From contig CACWXL010000015.1 of NCBI GenBank assembly GCA_902764825.1, forward strand, positions 1-39,592: 39,592 nt of DNA, written 5' to 3'. Positions 25,268-34,744 of this stretch are shown one piece after another. Source of the stretch: Oscillospiraceae bacterium. Its GTDB lineage: Bacteria > Bacillota > Clostridia > Saccharofermentanales > Saccharofermentanaceae. The position numbers were made by a program, and so were the translations under genes. The notes under the pieces were generated by a model. It did not search any database. It saw only the letters and a program-made list of their open reading frames with translations, and was not told the DNA's origin. Each line of letters begins with the position of its first letter. The stretch's first letter is position 1.

Positions 25268-25383
25268 TGTAGCAGATTTGTCGGCCTAAATCGCGAAAAA
25301 ACATCAACAAAAAGTCGCATTTTGCAAAAGTCGCACTTTTTGTCGGCCTAAAATACCTTTTTCAGGCCAACAAATTTGCTACA
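25268..25383. repeat. 116-bp element bounded by 23-bp imperfect inverted repeats
   Basis: Arms at 25268-25290 and 25361-25383 are inverted copies with 20 of 23 matches. TTTGTCGGCCTAAA occurs directly at 25277 and 25339, and AAAAGTCGCA at 25310 and 25326. It lies in the roughly 430-bp gap between rdgB and the hom operon promoter. The rest of that gap holds a GGTAACG / CGTTACC hairpin (25412-25438) and another CGTTACC at 25181, but no convincing gene. The element has MITE-like geometry but no visible target duplication. Confidence 0.6.
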
Positions 25384-25472
25384 AGGAAGATTGCCTGAAA
25401 ATCAATATTCCGGTAACGTTTTTTCATTTTCCGTTACCAAATGCACACGGTAAAAATCCTAGTAAACTTCCA

Positions 25473-26078
25473 TCAGCCCAGTTCAGCCTTCAGCTTCTCG
25501 GCCATTGCCCTTGAAGCCTTGCCCCTGTGGCTTATCGAGTTCTTCTGCTCCTTGGTCATCTGGGCAGTCGTCATGCCGAATTCGGGAACGTAGAAGATAG
25601 GATCGTAGCCAAATCCGCCGTCACCCATGGGCTTCTCGTGCAGAACGCCGCAGATCTCGCCTCTTACCGTAAATTCGGAGCCGTCAGGTCTTACGACAGC
25701 GATGCTGCATACGAACTTGGCAGTGCGCTTTTCTTCAGGAACGTCTTTGAGCATCTCGAAGATCTTTGCAAACTTCTCGGGATAAGTGGAATCCTCGCCG
25801 CAGAATCTTGCGGAATAGATGCCGGGAGCGCCGTCGAGTGCGTCGATGCAAAGGCCGGAGTCATCAGCCATGACGTAAGCGCCTTTTGCCAGAGCGTGAA
25901 CCGCGCGTGCCTTTATCAGGGCATTCTCTTCGAAGGTCTTTCCGTCCTCAACGATGTCGGGATCAAAGCCCTCTTCCTTCATTGTCGTAACGACAAAAGG
26001 TGTACCGTCCAATATCTCTGCGATCTCTCTTGCCTTGTCCTTATTGGATGTCGCAAGAATGAGTTTGAATTCCGTCAT
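25473..26078 (-). CDS. rdgB: XTP/dITP pyrophosphatase (RdgB/HAM1)
   Basis: This house-cleaning enzyme hydrolyses deaminated purine triphosphates (XTP, dITP) to monophosphates and so prevents their entry into DNA and RNA. The 201 residues start MTEFKLILATSNKDK with the substrate loop SNKDK (11-15). The catalytic ADDSGL (71-76), the specificity segment FGYDPIFYVP and SHRGKAS are complete. The ATG at 26076-26078 overlaps the preceding stop as ATGA and has GGAGG six bases upstream. A start four codons earlier is less likely. It is the last gene of the argS operon; no canonical terminator is visible. Confidence 0.95.
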   Translation of the reverse strand: MTEFKLILATSNKDKAREIAEILDGTPFVVTTMKEEGFDPDIVEDGKTFEENALIKARAVHALAKGAYVMADDSGLCIDALDGAPGIYSARFCGEDSTYPEKFAKIFEMLKDVPEEKRTAKFVCSIAVVRPDGSEFTVRGEICGVLHEKPMGDGGFGYDPIFYVPEFGMTTAQMTKEQKNSISHRGKASRAMAEKLKAELG

Positions 26079-27505
26079 ATAAGCCTCCATGCCTTGGGAT
26101 ACATATTTTTAGCGGTCTGTCCGTTGATCTTGGCAAAGCCGAGCGGATAGTTGCCGATGCCTACGAGAATGGTTCCTGAAGCTTTCAGGCCGTCTTCAGG
26201 AGTAACAGATATAGTCTCGCCTCTTAAGTACTTAACAAGCCTGTCGTCACTGCGGGAAAGCGCCAGGTATGAATCGTCCCTTATCTCAGTCCTGTCAAAT
26301 GCGAGCGCTATGCTGTTGGAGGGCTCGAAAACCTTCTTCCCCGACTTCAAAGACTTTATGTCACCCACATAAAGACCGGTCTTTACGACCTTGAGGCCCT
26401 TAAAGAGCTTCTCATCAAAAGTCATCCGGAAGATGCCCGTGCCGTGGCTGATAAACGCTCCTTTTAGGATGTCTTCCCTGCCCTTATCTGACAAGACTTC
26501 ATCGAGAACGTTCATGGCAGCTTCGACGTTCTTGTCCTTAGAGCGGACTTCACCTGTAATAAGCAGATCCGAAGCCGACTTAAGTTCCTTCTCTTCACCC
26601 TTAACGATATGAACGCAGAAATGGCCGTCACCTTCGGATAAATGCGGCCAGATCCTCATGGAGCCGGGAAGGATAGAATCTTCACCGCCGTGCGTGACGC
26701 CTTCTATCTCAGGATGAGCCTTTACGTGATATTCGGGATGGCGTTCGATGAAACGCTTTATCTGGTTCTCGTCTTCGTCGACGCAGAACGTGCATGTGGA
26801 ATATACGATGGAACCGCCTTCTTTAAGGCATTTGTGGGCAGCTTCAAGGATCGATTCCTGCAATGGAACACAGACCTTTGGGCCATAGTTCATGTAGCTC
26901 TTGACTGCACCCGGGTCCCTTCTGAACATGCCTTCGCCGGAGCACGGTGCATCGATAAGGATCTTATCGAAGAACAAAGGAAGCCTGGATGCAATATTCT
27001 CGGGCGTCTCATTGAGGATAACACAGCCCTTGATGCCTGAACGCTCGATATTGCGAAGGAGCGCTTTGGAACGGTCGAAGCTGATCTCGTTTGCTACAAG
27101 GATGCCTTCGCCCTTCATGTCCTCGCCGAGCCTGCAGGCCTTGCCGCCCGGAGCTGCGCAAAGGTCTAATACTATCTCGCCGGGCTTTGCTGCCATGACC
27201 TGCGCAGGGAGCATCGCGGAAGGCTCCTGGGGATAGTAAACGCCTGCGTGATAGAGCGCTTCTTTTCCGCCGGTCTCGTTATTGATGTAATATCCGCCGG
27301 AGCACCACGGAACAGGGTTCCCGGGCTCACCGAGATCAGATAAGAGAGCCTTCTCCTCATCAGCGGAACTGATCTTCGTTCTTGAGAATCTTATTCCCTT
27401 CAAAGGCTCCTTTTCGAAGCTCTCGTAAAATCCTTCCTCCGGCACGTATTTATAACGCGAGAAGAAATCATTCATCTCTGTCAGGAACTCTTCGGGGAAC
27501 TTCAT
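26075..27505 (-). CDS. RsmF-like rRNA cytosine-5 methyltransferase
   Basis: This SAM-dependent RNA methyltransferase of the RsmB/NOP family has 476 residues. The SAM site is DLCAAPGGK (114-122). Both catalytic cysteines are present: Cys188 in DAPCSGEG and Cys238 in YSTCTF. The long C-terminal part (about 300-476) resembles the extra RNA-binding region of RsmF/YebU rather than RsmB. The exact target cytosine cannot be told. It starts 7 nt after the pepF-like stop with GAGG as ribosome binding site, and overlaps rdgB by 4 bases, so translation is coupled. Confidence 0.9.
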   Translation of the reverse strand: MKFPEEFLTEMNDFFSRYKYVPEEGFYESFEKEPLKGIRFSRTKISSADEEKALLSDLGEPGNPVPWCSGGYYINNETGGKEALYHAGVYYPQEPSAMLPAQVMAAKPGEIVLDLCAAPGGKACRLGEDMKGEGILVANEISFDRSKALLRNIERSGIKGCVILNETPENIASRLPLFFDKILIDAPCSGEGMFRRDPGAVKSYMNYGPKVCVPLQESILEAAHKCLKEGGSIVYSTCTFCVDEDENQIKRFIERHPEYHVKAHPEIEGVTHGGEDSILPGSMRIWPHLSEGDGHFCVHIVKGEEKELKSASDLLITGEVRSKDKNVEAAMNVLDEVLSDKGREDILKGAFISHGTGIFRMTFDEKLFKGLKVVKTGLYVGDIKSLKSGKKVFEPSNSIALAFDRTEIRDDSYLALSRSDDRLVKYLRGETISVTPEDGLKASGTILVGIGNYPLGFAKINGQTAKNMYPKAWRLI

Positions 27506-27512
27506 TTAAGCC

Positions 27513-29225
27513 TCACAGATTAAGGAAATCCGCGCACTTGAAGGCAAGGCGCTTGATGACATCGACGTCGAAAGGAGACTCGATGCCGGACTTCTTTATG
27601 AGATTTAAGAATGTATCGCTGCCGCCTAACTGGCAGAGCGTATTGTACTTCTCCAATGCGACCTTCAGATCGGTCCTGGACTCGTCCCAGAGCTCAAGAG
27701 CGCAGATCTGCGAGAGGCAGTAATCGATATAGTAGAAAGGCGTTGTGAAGATATGATCCTTCTTCATCCAGGCACCTCCCAATGCGTGGAAAGGAGTGTC
27801 TTCGACATCGTATTCAGTGAACGGCTGATAGGTCTGCTCCAACATTCTCCAGATCTCGTGACGCTCATTGGGAGTCATGTTCGGATTGTCGTAGATTATG
27901 TGCTGGAACTCATCGACCATGCAGCCGTAAGGCAGGAACAGAAGACCGTCCGTCATGTGGAGCTCGCAGTACTGTTCAGCCTGCTTGCCGTAGAAGATGT
28001 TCATGAAAGGATAAGACATGTATTCCATCGATGTGGAATGTATCTCGCATGTCTCAAGCGTAGGAGACAGGCACTCAACAAACGGTGAAGACTCAGCTCC
28101 TGCAAGTGCTGCATAGGCATGTCCGCCTTCATGGATTACAGTCGCAACATCATCGAAAGTACCGTTGCCGTTCATGAAGATGAACGGAATGCAGTAATCC
28201 TCAAGATACATGCAGTATCCGCCCGTCGACTTGACCGGACGGGATAAAAGATCAGTATATCCGTGGCCTGAGAGGATATCGAAAAAGCTCGGGTCAGCAC
28301 CGAACATCTTACGGAAGAACTTGCCTGCCGCTTCCTCGTAAGTATCCTTGCTTATTACGGGCGCGGGATTGCCCTCCTTAAAGAGGCAGGGCAGATCATG
28401 GAACATGAGCTGATCGACACCGAGCCTTTCTTTCTGGAGCTTTCTGATCTGTACCGTAAGAGGAACAATGTATCTCTTGATGTTCTCCCTGAATGAAGCA
28501 ACATCCTCTCTCGTGTAATCGTAGCGTTCCATGCGCTTGTAGCCGAGCTCCGTAAAGCTATCATATCCGAGCTTTCTTGCAGCCTCAGTCCTCACCTTTA
28601 CGAGGTTATCGTAGATAATATCGTAAGTGTCTTTACGGGACATATAGTACTTATCGAGCGCAATGTGAGCCTCTCTTCTCACCTTTCTGTCCGTTGACTG
28701 GAGATAGGGCTGGATAAGGCTTAAGTTAAGCGTCTTCTTGCCGAGCTGTATCTCAGCTTCGGACTGCTTCTGGGAATACTCGTTCTCGAGCTTTGACTCT
28801 TCCGTAAGGTCATCTATTACCTCGCTCGAGATTATCTCCTTCTGGTTTCTGGCCTTGCGGAAGATCATGGGGCCGTACTTGACCTTCAGGGAATCAGCGC
28901 AGGGCGCCGTAAGAAGGCCTGATAAAACGGCTGACGAGAGCTCCTGTACTCTGGCTGTAGCCTCGTCGAAGAACTCGAGCTCGGTATTGTAGAACTCATT
29001 TGAAGTATCGAGATCGTGAAGAATCTGACAGAGCGCATACTGTGTGTCGAAAGAGCTTATCGCTATCTCGTACTCACTTATCGCCTCATCGGCCGCCTCG
29101 ATGGTCTTGGCGGTCATGAGCCTTAATCTAACGGCTTTTACTGTCTCCGTGAACTTATCAAGATCAGGTCTTGTGTATTTCAGTTCCTTAAAATCAGGTA
29201 CCGAGCTGTTAGTCGTATTCTCCAT
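27513..29225 (-). CDS. M3-family oligoendopeptidase (PepF-like)
   Basis: This is a zinc metallopeptidase of 570 residues that cleaves short peptides in the cytoplasm. No signal peptide is present. The HExxH zinc motif is His365-Glu366-Gly-Gly-His369 (VIHEGGHAYA). The third zinc ligand lies in the following LETCEIHSTSMEYMS segment. The N-terminal half is helical, as usual for the family. AGAAAGG precedes the ATG. It sits 16 nt after argS and 7 nt before the methyltransferase gene. M3 family membership is clear; the exact subgroup is less so. Confidence 0.92.
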   Translation of the reverse strand: MENTTNSSVPDFKELKYTRPDLDKFTETVKAVRLRLMTAKTIEAADEAISEYEIAISSFDTQYALCQILHDLDTSNEFYNTELEFFDEATARVQELSSAVLSGLLTAPCADSLKVKYGPMIFRKARNQKEIISSEVIDDLTEESKLENEYSQKQSEAEIQLGKKTLNLSLIQPYLQSTDRKVRREAHIALDKYYMSRKDTYDIIYDNLVKVRTEAARKLGYDSFTELGYKRMERYDYTREDVASFRENIKRYIVPLTVQIRKLQKERLGVDQLMFHDLPCLFKEGNPAPVISKDTYEEAAGKFFRKMFGADPSFFDILSGHGYTDLLSRPVKSTGGYCMYLEDYCIPFIFMNGNGTFDDVATVIHEGGHAYAALAGAESSPFVECLSPTLETCEIHSTSMEYMSYPFMNIFYGKQAEQYCELHMTDGLLFLPYGCMVDEFQHIIYDNPNMTPNERHEIWRMLEQTYQPFTEYDVEDTPFHALGGAWMKKDHIFTTPFYYIDYCLSQICALELWDESRTDLKVALEKYNTLCQLGGSDTFLNLIKKSGIESPFDVDVIKRLAFKCADFLNL

Positions 29226-29241
29226 CGCTCTGCCTTTCTAA

Positions 29242-31014
29242 TTACATCTTCTCGACAACGCCGATCCCGAGCATGTCAAGTCCGGACTTGATGCAGTCTG
29301 CAACAGCTTCGCAAAGCTTGAGACGTGCGTCTCTCAAGTCATCCGAATCGCAGTTCAAGATCCTGGAATTGTTGTAGAAACGGTTGAAGTTCCTTGCGAT
29401 AAGCGCGATCTGGCGAGAGATCATGAAAGGCTCATAGCTCTCAGCTGCCTTAACGACCGCATCCTTGAAGTCTGCAAGGCTCCTGATGACTGCATATTCG
29501 TCTTCAGCCGTAAGCTGCGCTGCAGCATCAACAGAGCCCTTAAAGCCCTGATCTTCAGCCTTTCTCAAGATCGACTTGATCCTCGCATATGTGTAGATGA
29601 GGTAAGGCGCTGTATCGCCTTCGAAATCGAGCATGTCATCCCAGTCAAAGAGGATATCCTTCTCTCTTCCTGCCTTGAGATATGTGTAAGAGACTGCGCC
29701 GAGACCGACTATCTCGGATACCTTTGCGATCTGCTCGTCGGTCATGTCGCCGCCTCTAAGCTCGCTGTTCTTTCTGATGATCTCAGCTGTCTTCTCTGTT
29801 GTCTTATCAAGGAAATCGTCAAGCTTGATGATGTTGCCGGCACGTGTCGAGAATGCCTCAACTACTTCATTGCCGTTCTCATCCTTCTTGGGCTTGAACT
29901 TCAAAAGGCCGAAGCCTACGTGTACGCAGTCGTCAGCAAAGTCGTAGCCAGCCTTCTTGAGGACAGCGAAAACCTGCTTAAAGTGGAGCTGCTGCGGAAG
30001 TCCGACAACGTAGATATTCTTGTAAAAGTTGTACTCCTCATGTCTGTAAAGGACTGCTGCAAGGTCTCTTGAAGCATAGATCGTCGTACCGTCGCTCTTA
30101 ACAACGAGGCACGGAGGAAGGCCCTCTTCATCGAGCTTTACTACCTTGGCGCCTTCACTCTCTTCCAAAAGGCCCTTATCTTCAAGCATCTTTACGACGC
30201 CGGGGATCCTTGATGAATAGAAGGACTCGCCGTTATAGTTGTCGAACTTGATGCCCATTCTCTCATATGTCTTCTCGAAAACCTGGAGTGACAGATCCCT
30301 GAAACGCTGCCAGAGAGCCACTTCCTCAGGTTCGCCCTCCTCGAGCTTCCTGAAGTTGTCCCTTGCAGTGTCTTCGAGCTCCTTTTCGCGCTCGGGAGAT
30401 ACCTTGCACTCATCGTGGAACTTTACGTAGATCCTCGTAAGCTCGTCGATCGGGTTGTCCTGCATTGCCTGCTCGTCGCCCCAGAGCCTGTAAGCCGTGA
30501 TGAGCTTGCCGAACTGGGTGCCGTAATCGCCCAAATGATTGAATCTGATTACGTTATAGCCGAGTCTTGAATAGATATTTGCAAGTGAATTGCCCAAGAT
30601 CGTCGTGAAAGCGTGGCCTACGTGGAAAGGCTTGGCGATATTGGGAGATGAGAACTCAATGATGACATTCTTGCCCTCACCGATATTCTTATTGCCATAC
30701 TGGTCGCCGGCTTCCGTGATCTCAGAGATAACGCTCTTTGCAAGAATGCCCCTGTCGATCCTGAAATTGATGTACGGGCCTGCCGTATCAACCGTGACCG
30801 CGCCGTCAAAGCCCTTAACGAGCTCAGGAGAGTCCTTGAGTTCATTAGCGATCATGGGCGGAGCCTTATGCAGGGTCTTGGCCAGAACGAAGCACGGGAA
30901 AGCAAAATCACCGAGCTCGAGCTTGGGCGGTATCTCGATAAGACCTTCTACCTGGGCCTTATCAAGGCCTGTGCATGCTGCTAAATTTGAAGCTATTAAA
31001 TCTTTGTAATCCAT
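29242..31014 (-). CDS. argS: Arginyl-tRNA synthetase
   Basis: ArgS charges tRNA-Arg with arginine. The 590 residues include the N-terminal tRNA-binding domain (1-100), the class I signature HVGH (131-134, in PNIAKPFHVGH) and the FSTRAGN segment in place of a KMSK motif, as in many bacterial ArgRS. The helical C-terminal anticodon-binding domain (about 470-590) carries NRFYNNSRIL. AAGGAG lies before the ATG. An extended -10, TGTTAATAT, at 31043-31051 probably starts the argS, pepF, rRNA methyltransferase, rdgB operon. Confidence 0.96.
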   Translation of the reverse strand: MDYKDLIASNLAACTGLDKAQVEGLIEIPPKLELGDFAFPCFVLAKTLHKAPPMIANELKDSPELVKGFDGAVTVDTAGPYINFRIDRGILAKSVISEITEAGDQYGNKNIGEGKNVIIEFSSPNIAKPFHVGHAFTTILGNSLANIYSRLGYNVIRFNHLGDYGTQFGKLITAYRLWGDEQAMQDNPIDELTRIYVKFHDECKVSPEREKELEDTARDNFRKLEEGEPEEVALWQRFRDLSLQVFEKTYERMGIKFDNYNGESFYSSRIPGVVKMLEDKGLLEESEGAKVVKLDEEGLPPCLVVKSDGTTIYASRDLAAVLYRHEEYNFYKNIYVVGLPQQLHFKQVFAVLKKAGYDFADDCVHVGFGLLKFKPKKDENGNEVVEAFSTRAGNIIKLDDFLDKTTEKTAEIIRKNSELRGGDMTDEQIAKVSEIVGLGAVSYTYLKAGREKDILFDWDDMLDFEGDTAPYLIYTYARIKSILRKAEDQGFKGSVDAAAQLTAEDEYAVIRSLADFKDAVVKAAESYEPFMISRQIALIARNFNRFYNNSRILNCDSDDLRDARLKLCEAVADCIKSGLDMLGIGVVEKM

Positions 31015-31042
31015 ATCTGTTACTCCTTAATTACAAGTTGTT

Positions 31043-31051
31043 ATATTAACA
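31043..31051 (-). promoter_or_regulatory. Extended -10 promoter of the argS operon
   Basis: The minus strand reads TGTTAATAT, the same extended -10 as at 8754 and 25113. No clear -35 is visible at 17 bp. Confidence 0.45.
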
Positions 31052-31129
31052 TATTTTGGCCAAGACTGACGAGGCAATCAGGTCGATTTATTGCACTATT
31101 TGATGATTTTTTTATGCGTTTTGTTAGGA

Positions 31130-31135
31130 TATAAT
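31130..31135 (+). promoter_or_regulatory. -10 element of the MraY-like gene
   Basis: A perfect TATAAT lies 42 bp before the chosen start. The -35 region is only a T-run. Its position rules against a start codon at 31091. Confidence 0.5.
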
Positions 31136-31177
31136 GCTTTTGTTATAGAAACCTTAAATGAGCGAGAGGCATTCTTA

Positions 31178-32212
31178 ATGTATTTTATATACAAGATGGC
31201 AATAGGTCTTGCAGCCGCATTTGCCATTACAATGGTCCTTTTGAGATTCCTTCCCGGTGAGAAGGTCTTATTGGGACACGACCGTGGACGCAAGTTCGCC
31301 CAGGGCGCAGCAGCGAACATCGGTAAGCCTACCGGTGTCGGTTTTTACTTTATGCTGGTGTTCCTTGTTATATCCGCCCTCCTCTGCTTCATCTATAACC
31401 CCGTAACATCAGACAAAGGCCTTTTCGAGAGCGGCAATGAAGTAACAGGCCTTGCTATGGGACTTATCGCAACCCTCGCCGCAATGGTCACAGGCTGGCT
31501 CGACGACAGATCCAAAGATGCCTGGAATGAATATCTCAAAGGTGCCCTTGACTTCATCGTATCCCTCATAGGAGCATTCATCTGTGTTCATTTCTTCGGC
31601 ACAAGAGTCTTTATCGCTATCACAGGCACATATTTCGACTTAAATCCGGTCGTTTTCTATATCCTCGCTGTGATCCTCTTCGTCGTATCGATCAATGCCA
31701 CAAATGCCACGGACGGCATAGACGGCCTCTCGGGAACGCTCTCGATCCTCGCGGTATTCACGACATTCCTCATGGGATTCATGGCACTTTCCCTGCCCGA
31801 CAGGAATTCGATCATACTGCTGGTCGTCTTCATTCCTTCGGTCATGGCTTATCTTCTTTATAACTTCAATCCCTCGAAAATGCTCATGGGCGACGCCGGC
31901 TCAAGAGGTCTCGGCTTCTTCATCGCATTCTTCCTCATCTACTGCAGAGTGCCTCTCCTCTATTTCATTGTAGGACTTCCATTCCTCTGTGACGGCGGCA
32001 TCTCCATCGTTAAGATCACTGTCGGAAGACTTACAAAGAAGAAGATCATCCTCTTCAAGAACATTACGACACCTCTTCACGACGAACTTAGAAAGAATAG
32101 AAAGTTCAGCGTCAAGCGCGTTTGGTTCGTCCTCGTTATCGCCGCAGGCATGATCGACTTCCTCTATGTGTTTGCGGCAACGCTGCTCAGGGTGTTGGGA
32201 ATCGTAGGATAA
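31178..32212 (+). CDS. MraY-family phospho-sugar transferase, divergent
   Basis: This polytopic membrane protein of 344 residues belongs to the polyprenyl-phosphate N-acetylhexosamine-1-phosphate transferase superfamily and is closest to MraY, which makes lipid I for peptidoglycan. The catalytic Asp109-Asp110 (TGWLDDRSK), the NATNATDGIDGLSG segment and MGDAGS are present. Two MraY features differ: KPTGVGF replaces the usual GTPTMGG, and TTPLHDELRKN replaces the triple-histidine loop. It stands alone, divergent from argS. It could be the main MraY of this lineage or an enzyme for another surface polymer. The ATG at 31178 fits a TATAAT at 31130 and a GAGAGG ribosome binding site. Confidence 0.82.
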   Translation: MYFIYKMAIGLAAAFAITMVLLRFLPGEKVLLGHDRGRKFAQGAAANIGKPTGVGFYFMLVFLVISALLCFIYNPVTSDKGLFESGNEVTGLAMGLIATLAAMVTGWLDDRSKDAWNEYLKGALDFIVSLIGAFICVHFFGTRVFIAITGTYFDLNPVVFYILAVILFVVSINATNATDGIDGLSGTLSILAVFTTFLMGFMALSLPDRNSIILLVVFIPSVMAYLLYNFNPSKMLMGDAGSRGLGFFIAFFLIYCRVPLLYFIVGLPFLCDGGISIVKITVGRLTKKKIILFKNITTPLHDELRKNRKFSVKRVWFVLVIAAGMIDFLYVFAATLLRVLGIVG

Positions 32213-32231
32213 AACAGTTTTTACATACAAG

Positions 32232-32259
32232 GAGGCCGGAACTATTCCGGCCTCTTTTT
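32232..32259 (+). terminator. Terminator of the MraY-like gene
   Basis: GAGGCCGGA and TCCGGCCTC form a perfect 9-bp stem around ACTAT, followed by TTTTT. It lies 19 nt after the stop, between convergent genes. Confidence 0.9.
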
Positions 32260-32275
32260 CATTCTTATCTTTCGA

Positions 32276-34675
32276 TTACATCTCCCTCACATACTTGGTC
32301 ACTCTGTCATTGATGTACTTGACCGCATCGTCGAGTGAGCGGTCGCCCGCATAGTAAGGTGCCAATTCCTCATCAATAAACTGTACGATCGTGTAGTCCT
32401 CGTAATAGTATGTGGAGATCGATGCCAGGCTTTCCCGGAAGCTTTGTGCCATCTCATCGGTCGCATATTTATCGCCGGTTACCATATCCAAACCAGGAGC
32501 AGGAATTATGGCACGGGTCTTTACACTGTTATCAAATATTGCGTATGAATCGTTGTTACACTTTGTAAGCACCCGGATATTTTTCTCCATGATCTCCTTA
32601 TTGGTAACTATATGCCTGAATTCACATTCAGTAGAATCATAAGCCTTGCCCGAGAAAAGATAATTGATAAACTTCCTGCAGCCTTCCTTCACATCGGTAG
32701 TTGCCGATACTGATATCGTCTCAAGAGCACTAAATCTCGGACCTATTGCATCCACGGAAGGTGTTCCGATTATCGTATAGTTTCCTTTGGATTTGTAGCA
32801 TGAGTGAACAAACTTAAGATAGTCATCCATCTTCGCGTAATAACATTTACCTCTGTATCTTTTCCAGCTGTGAACATAATCATCGGGAATCTCATCTTTG
32901 TTGTTGTATTGAATGTTGTTTTTCGCATATTCTGCAGCAGCCCGGAACTGCTCTGTGCCGAATTCGATTTTCTGACCTTCAATGGCACTCTTTGTATCAA
33001 TACATGACAGGACAAAGGAGCGTTTGTTATAGAACTTTGATTCGGGATAATCATAAGGTGAGAAACCGCTCATCTTATCCTTTATCAGTTTTTCGTAATC
33101 TTCGAAAGTGATCCCTACGGCGCCTTCTTTTAAAAGCTCTTTATCTGTGACAAGACCTTCTATCTCGATCGTTACCGGGAGGAAGTAGAGCTTTCCGCCT
33201 ATCCTTCCTGCCTCAATAATGTTTTTGTACTGCATATCCATAACCTCAGGATCAAGGAAATCCGTAAGGTCCATGAAGACATCGTCCCTCATCGCATAAT
33301 TCTTCTGGATATCAATAACAAGATCCGGCGCATCATCGCATTTAAGATCCTGGATCATCTGAAAGACTTCCTGATCATTATTGCCTTTTACGTCAATACC
33401 ATAATATGTGAGCACCGTTGTTGCATAACCGCTCTTATACTTATCCCATAACCTTATGACATATTCATTGTCTGTTCTGTTGAATTCTCTTATGGAATTC
33501 GCAAGGTATTCCGAGAAACCGGAATCAGGAGGCAGAGCAAGTTCTATTACCTTTTTGCCGGCATTGGGATTCTTATCAGCCTTCTTTAAGATCCTGAAAT
33601 ACTCATCATTAAAGAACACTTCACTTCCATATGTTTTAAATTCGCCATCAAAAAAAACTGCACCTTTATCACTGCAGGTCAAGATAGCTGTAGAAAGCAT
33701 GTGTTCTTCATTATCCTGCATAAAATAATAAGGCGTATACCAATTAGAATCGATCACCGTCTCCGTAGACATGGTGTTAACATCAGCCTTCACGATATTT
33801 CCTAAAGAATCGATCCTTAACATATCGCCGGTATTAGTTCTCTGGAATTCCCAAATGTTAACCTGATCTCCGCCTGTTGTCTGAACATTCTCCTTGTTCT
33901 TCAAACTGCCGTTATTCAGATTGAATTCCATCCTGATGATGTTGCCTTTTTCGTAACCATACACAAATATAGAGCCCTTTGATTCATCAATGGAAAAACC
34001 ATCAAGCAGGACATTAAGCTGTATTGATGATGTGTCCAGTCTTGCAATATAATCCGTTTGCTTATAAAGCAGGAGTTCTGTAGTAAACACGTAGTCAACG
34101 ACTTTGGAAAAAGACACTACCAGATAATCGCCTACGCTATACAGGTAATCAGGTACAGGAGCATGAGAATCCAATGCTCTCTCACCTTCTTTAGTCACGA
34201 TCTTCTTTACGTTGGATACTTTCCCGGATTCAACATCAATATCTATAAACATTTCATCGATCAAGCTCCCAGGTGGACAATACCCGACAGCCGCCTTAAG
34301 AGTTTTCCCGTCAGGATCGGAAGCAAGATAATAAATATGATGGATGCTTGCATTATCTTCGCACGTAATTTTCTTACGGCTCAAGAGATTACCGTCAAGA
34401 TCATATACATCAAGAACTGTTCTGGTCGTGCAATAAATTTTATGAAATAAGCTGTACAGGTAAAAGATCTTGTCGTTGCTTGTACAGAGCTGGGAAATAT
34501 CCTCTTCCTCATCAGCGCGTATATCCTTTTCGATCTTGACTCTGAAAGATTCATACCACGGGTCATCTGTTTTGACTACCTTGGCGCCCTTTTTACCGGA
34601 TGCCGAGCACGATGTAAACAACGGCATCAGCATAACGGCAGCAAGTGCAGCAGCTAAAAGTTTCACTTTCCCCAT
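32276..34675 (-). CDS. Propeller + solute-binding lipoprotein, copy C
   Basis: This is the last of three tandem paralogues (799 residues). The signal peptide ends LFTSC with Cys23, so it should be anchored outside the membrane. Residues about 35-370 form a repetitive beta-rich region with recurring TVLDVYDLDGNLLSRK, DPDGKTL and DSLGNIVKADV phrases, suggestive of a propeller. After NAGKKVIELALP (about 385) comes a family 1-like extracellular solute-binding domain to the end, with GGKLYFLPVTIEIEGLVT and FSPYDYPESKFYNKR. The ATG at 34675 is preferred because AGGGGG lies six bases before it; an upstream ATG lies at 34699. No catalytic motif is visible and the ligand is unknown. Confidence 0.8.
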   Translation of the reverse strand: MGKVKLLAAALAAVMLMPLFTSCSASGKKGAKVVKTDDPWYESFRVKIEKDIRADEEEDISQLCTSNDKIFYLYSLFHKIYCTTRTVLDVYDLDGNLLSRKKITCEDNASIHHIYYLASDPDGKTLKAAVGYCPPGSLIDEMFIDIDVESGKVSNVKKIVTKEGERALDSHAPVPDYLYSVGDYLVVSFSKVVDYVFTTELLLYKQTDYIARLDTSSIQLNVLLDGFSIDESKGSIFVYGYEKGNIIRMEFNLNNGSLKNKENVQTTGGDQVNIWEFQRTNTGDMLRIDSLGNIVKADVNTMSTETVIDSNWYTPYYFMQDNEEHMLSTAILTCSDKGAVFFDGEFKTYGSEVFFNDEYFRILKKADKNPNAGKKVIELALPPDSGFSEYLANSIREFNRTDNEYVIRLWDKYKSGYATTVLTYYGIDVKGNNDQEVFQMIQDLKCDDAPDLVIDIQKNYAMRDDVFMDLTDFLDPEVMDMQYKNIIEAGRIGGKLYFLPVTIEIEGLVTDKELLKEGAVGITFEDYEKLIKDKMSGFSPYDYPESKFYNKRSFVLSCIDTKSAIEGQKIEFGTEQFRAAAEYAKNNIQYNNKDEIPDDYVHSWKRYRGKCYYAKMDDYLKFVHSCYKSKGNYTIIGTPSVDAIGPRFSALETISVSATTDVKEGCRKFINYLFSGKAYDSTECEFRHIVTNKEIMEKNIRVLTKCNNDSYAIFDNSVKTRAIIPAPGLDMVTGDKYATDEMAQSFRESLASISTYYYEDYTIVQFIDEELAPYYAGDRSLDDAVKYINDRVTKYVREM

Positions 34676-34744
34676 ACATAACCCCCTTTTTATCCCCATA
34701 ACTTTTACGAAAACACTACTGTATTTACTGTTCCTAACGGGAGA

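Noticed and set aside
25097..25351. 84-residue plus-strand reading frame in the gap before the hom operon
   Set aside because: It starts at a TTG without a ribosome binding site and crosses both the hom promoter and the inverted-repeat element.
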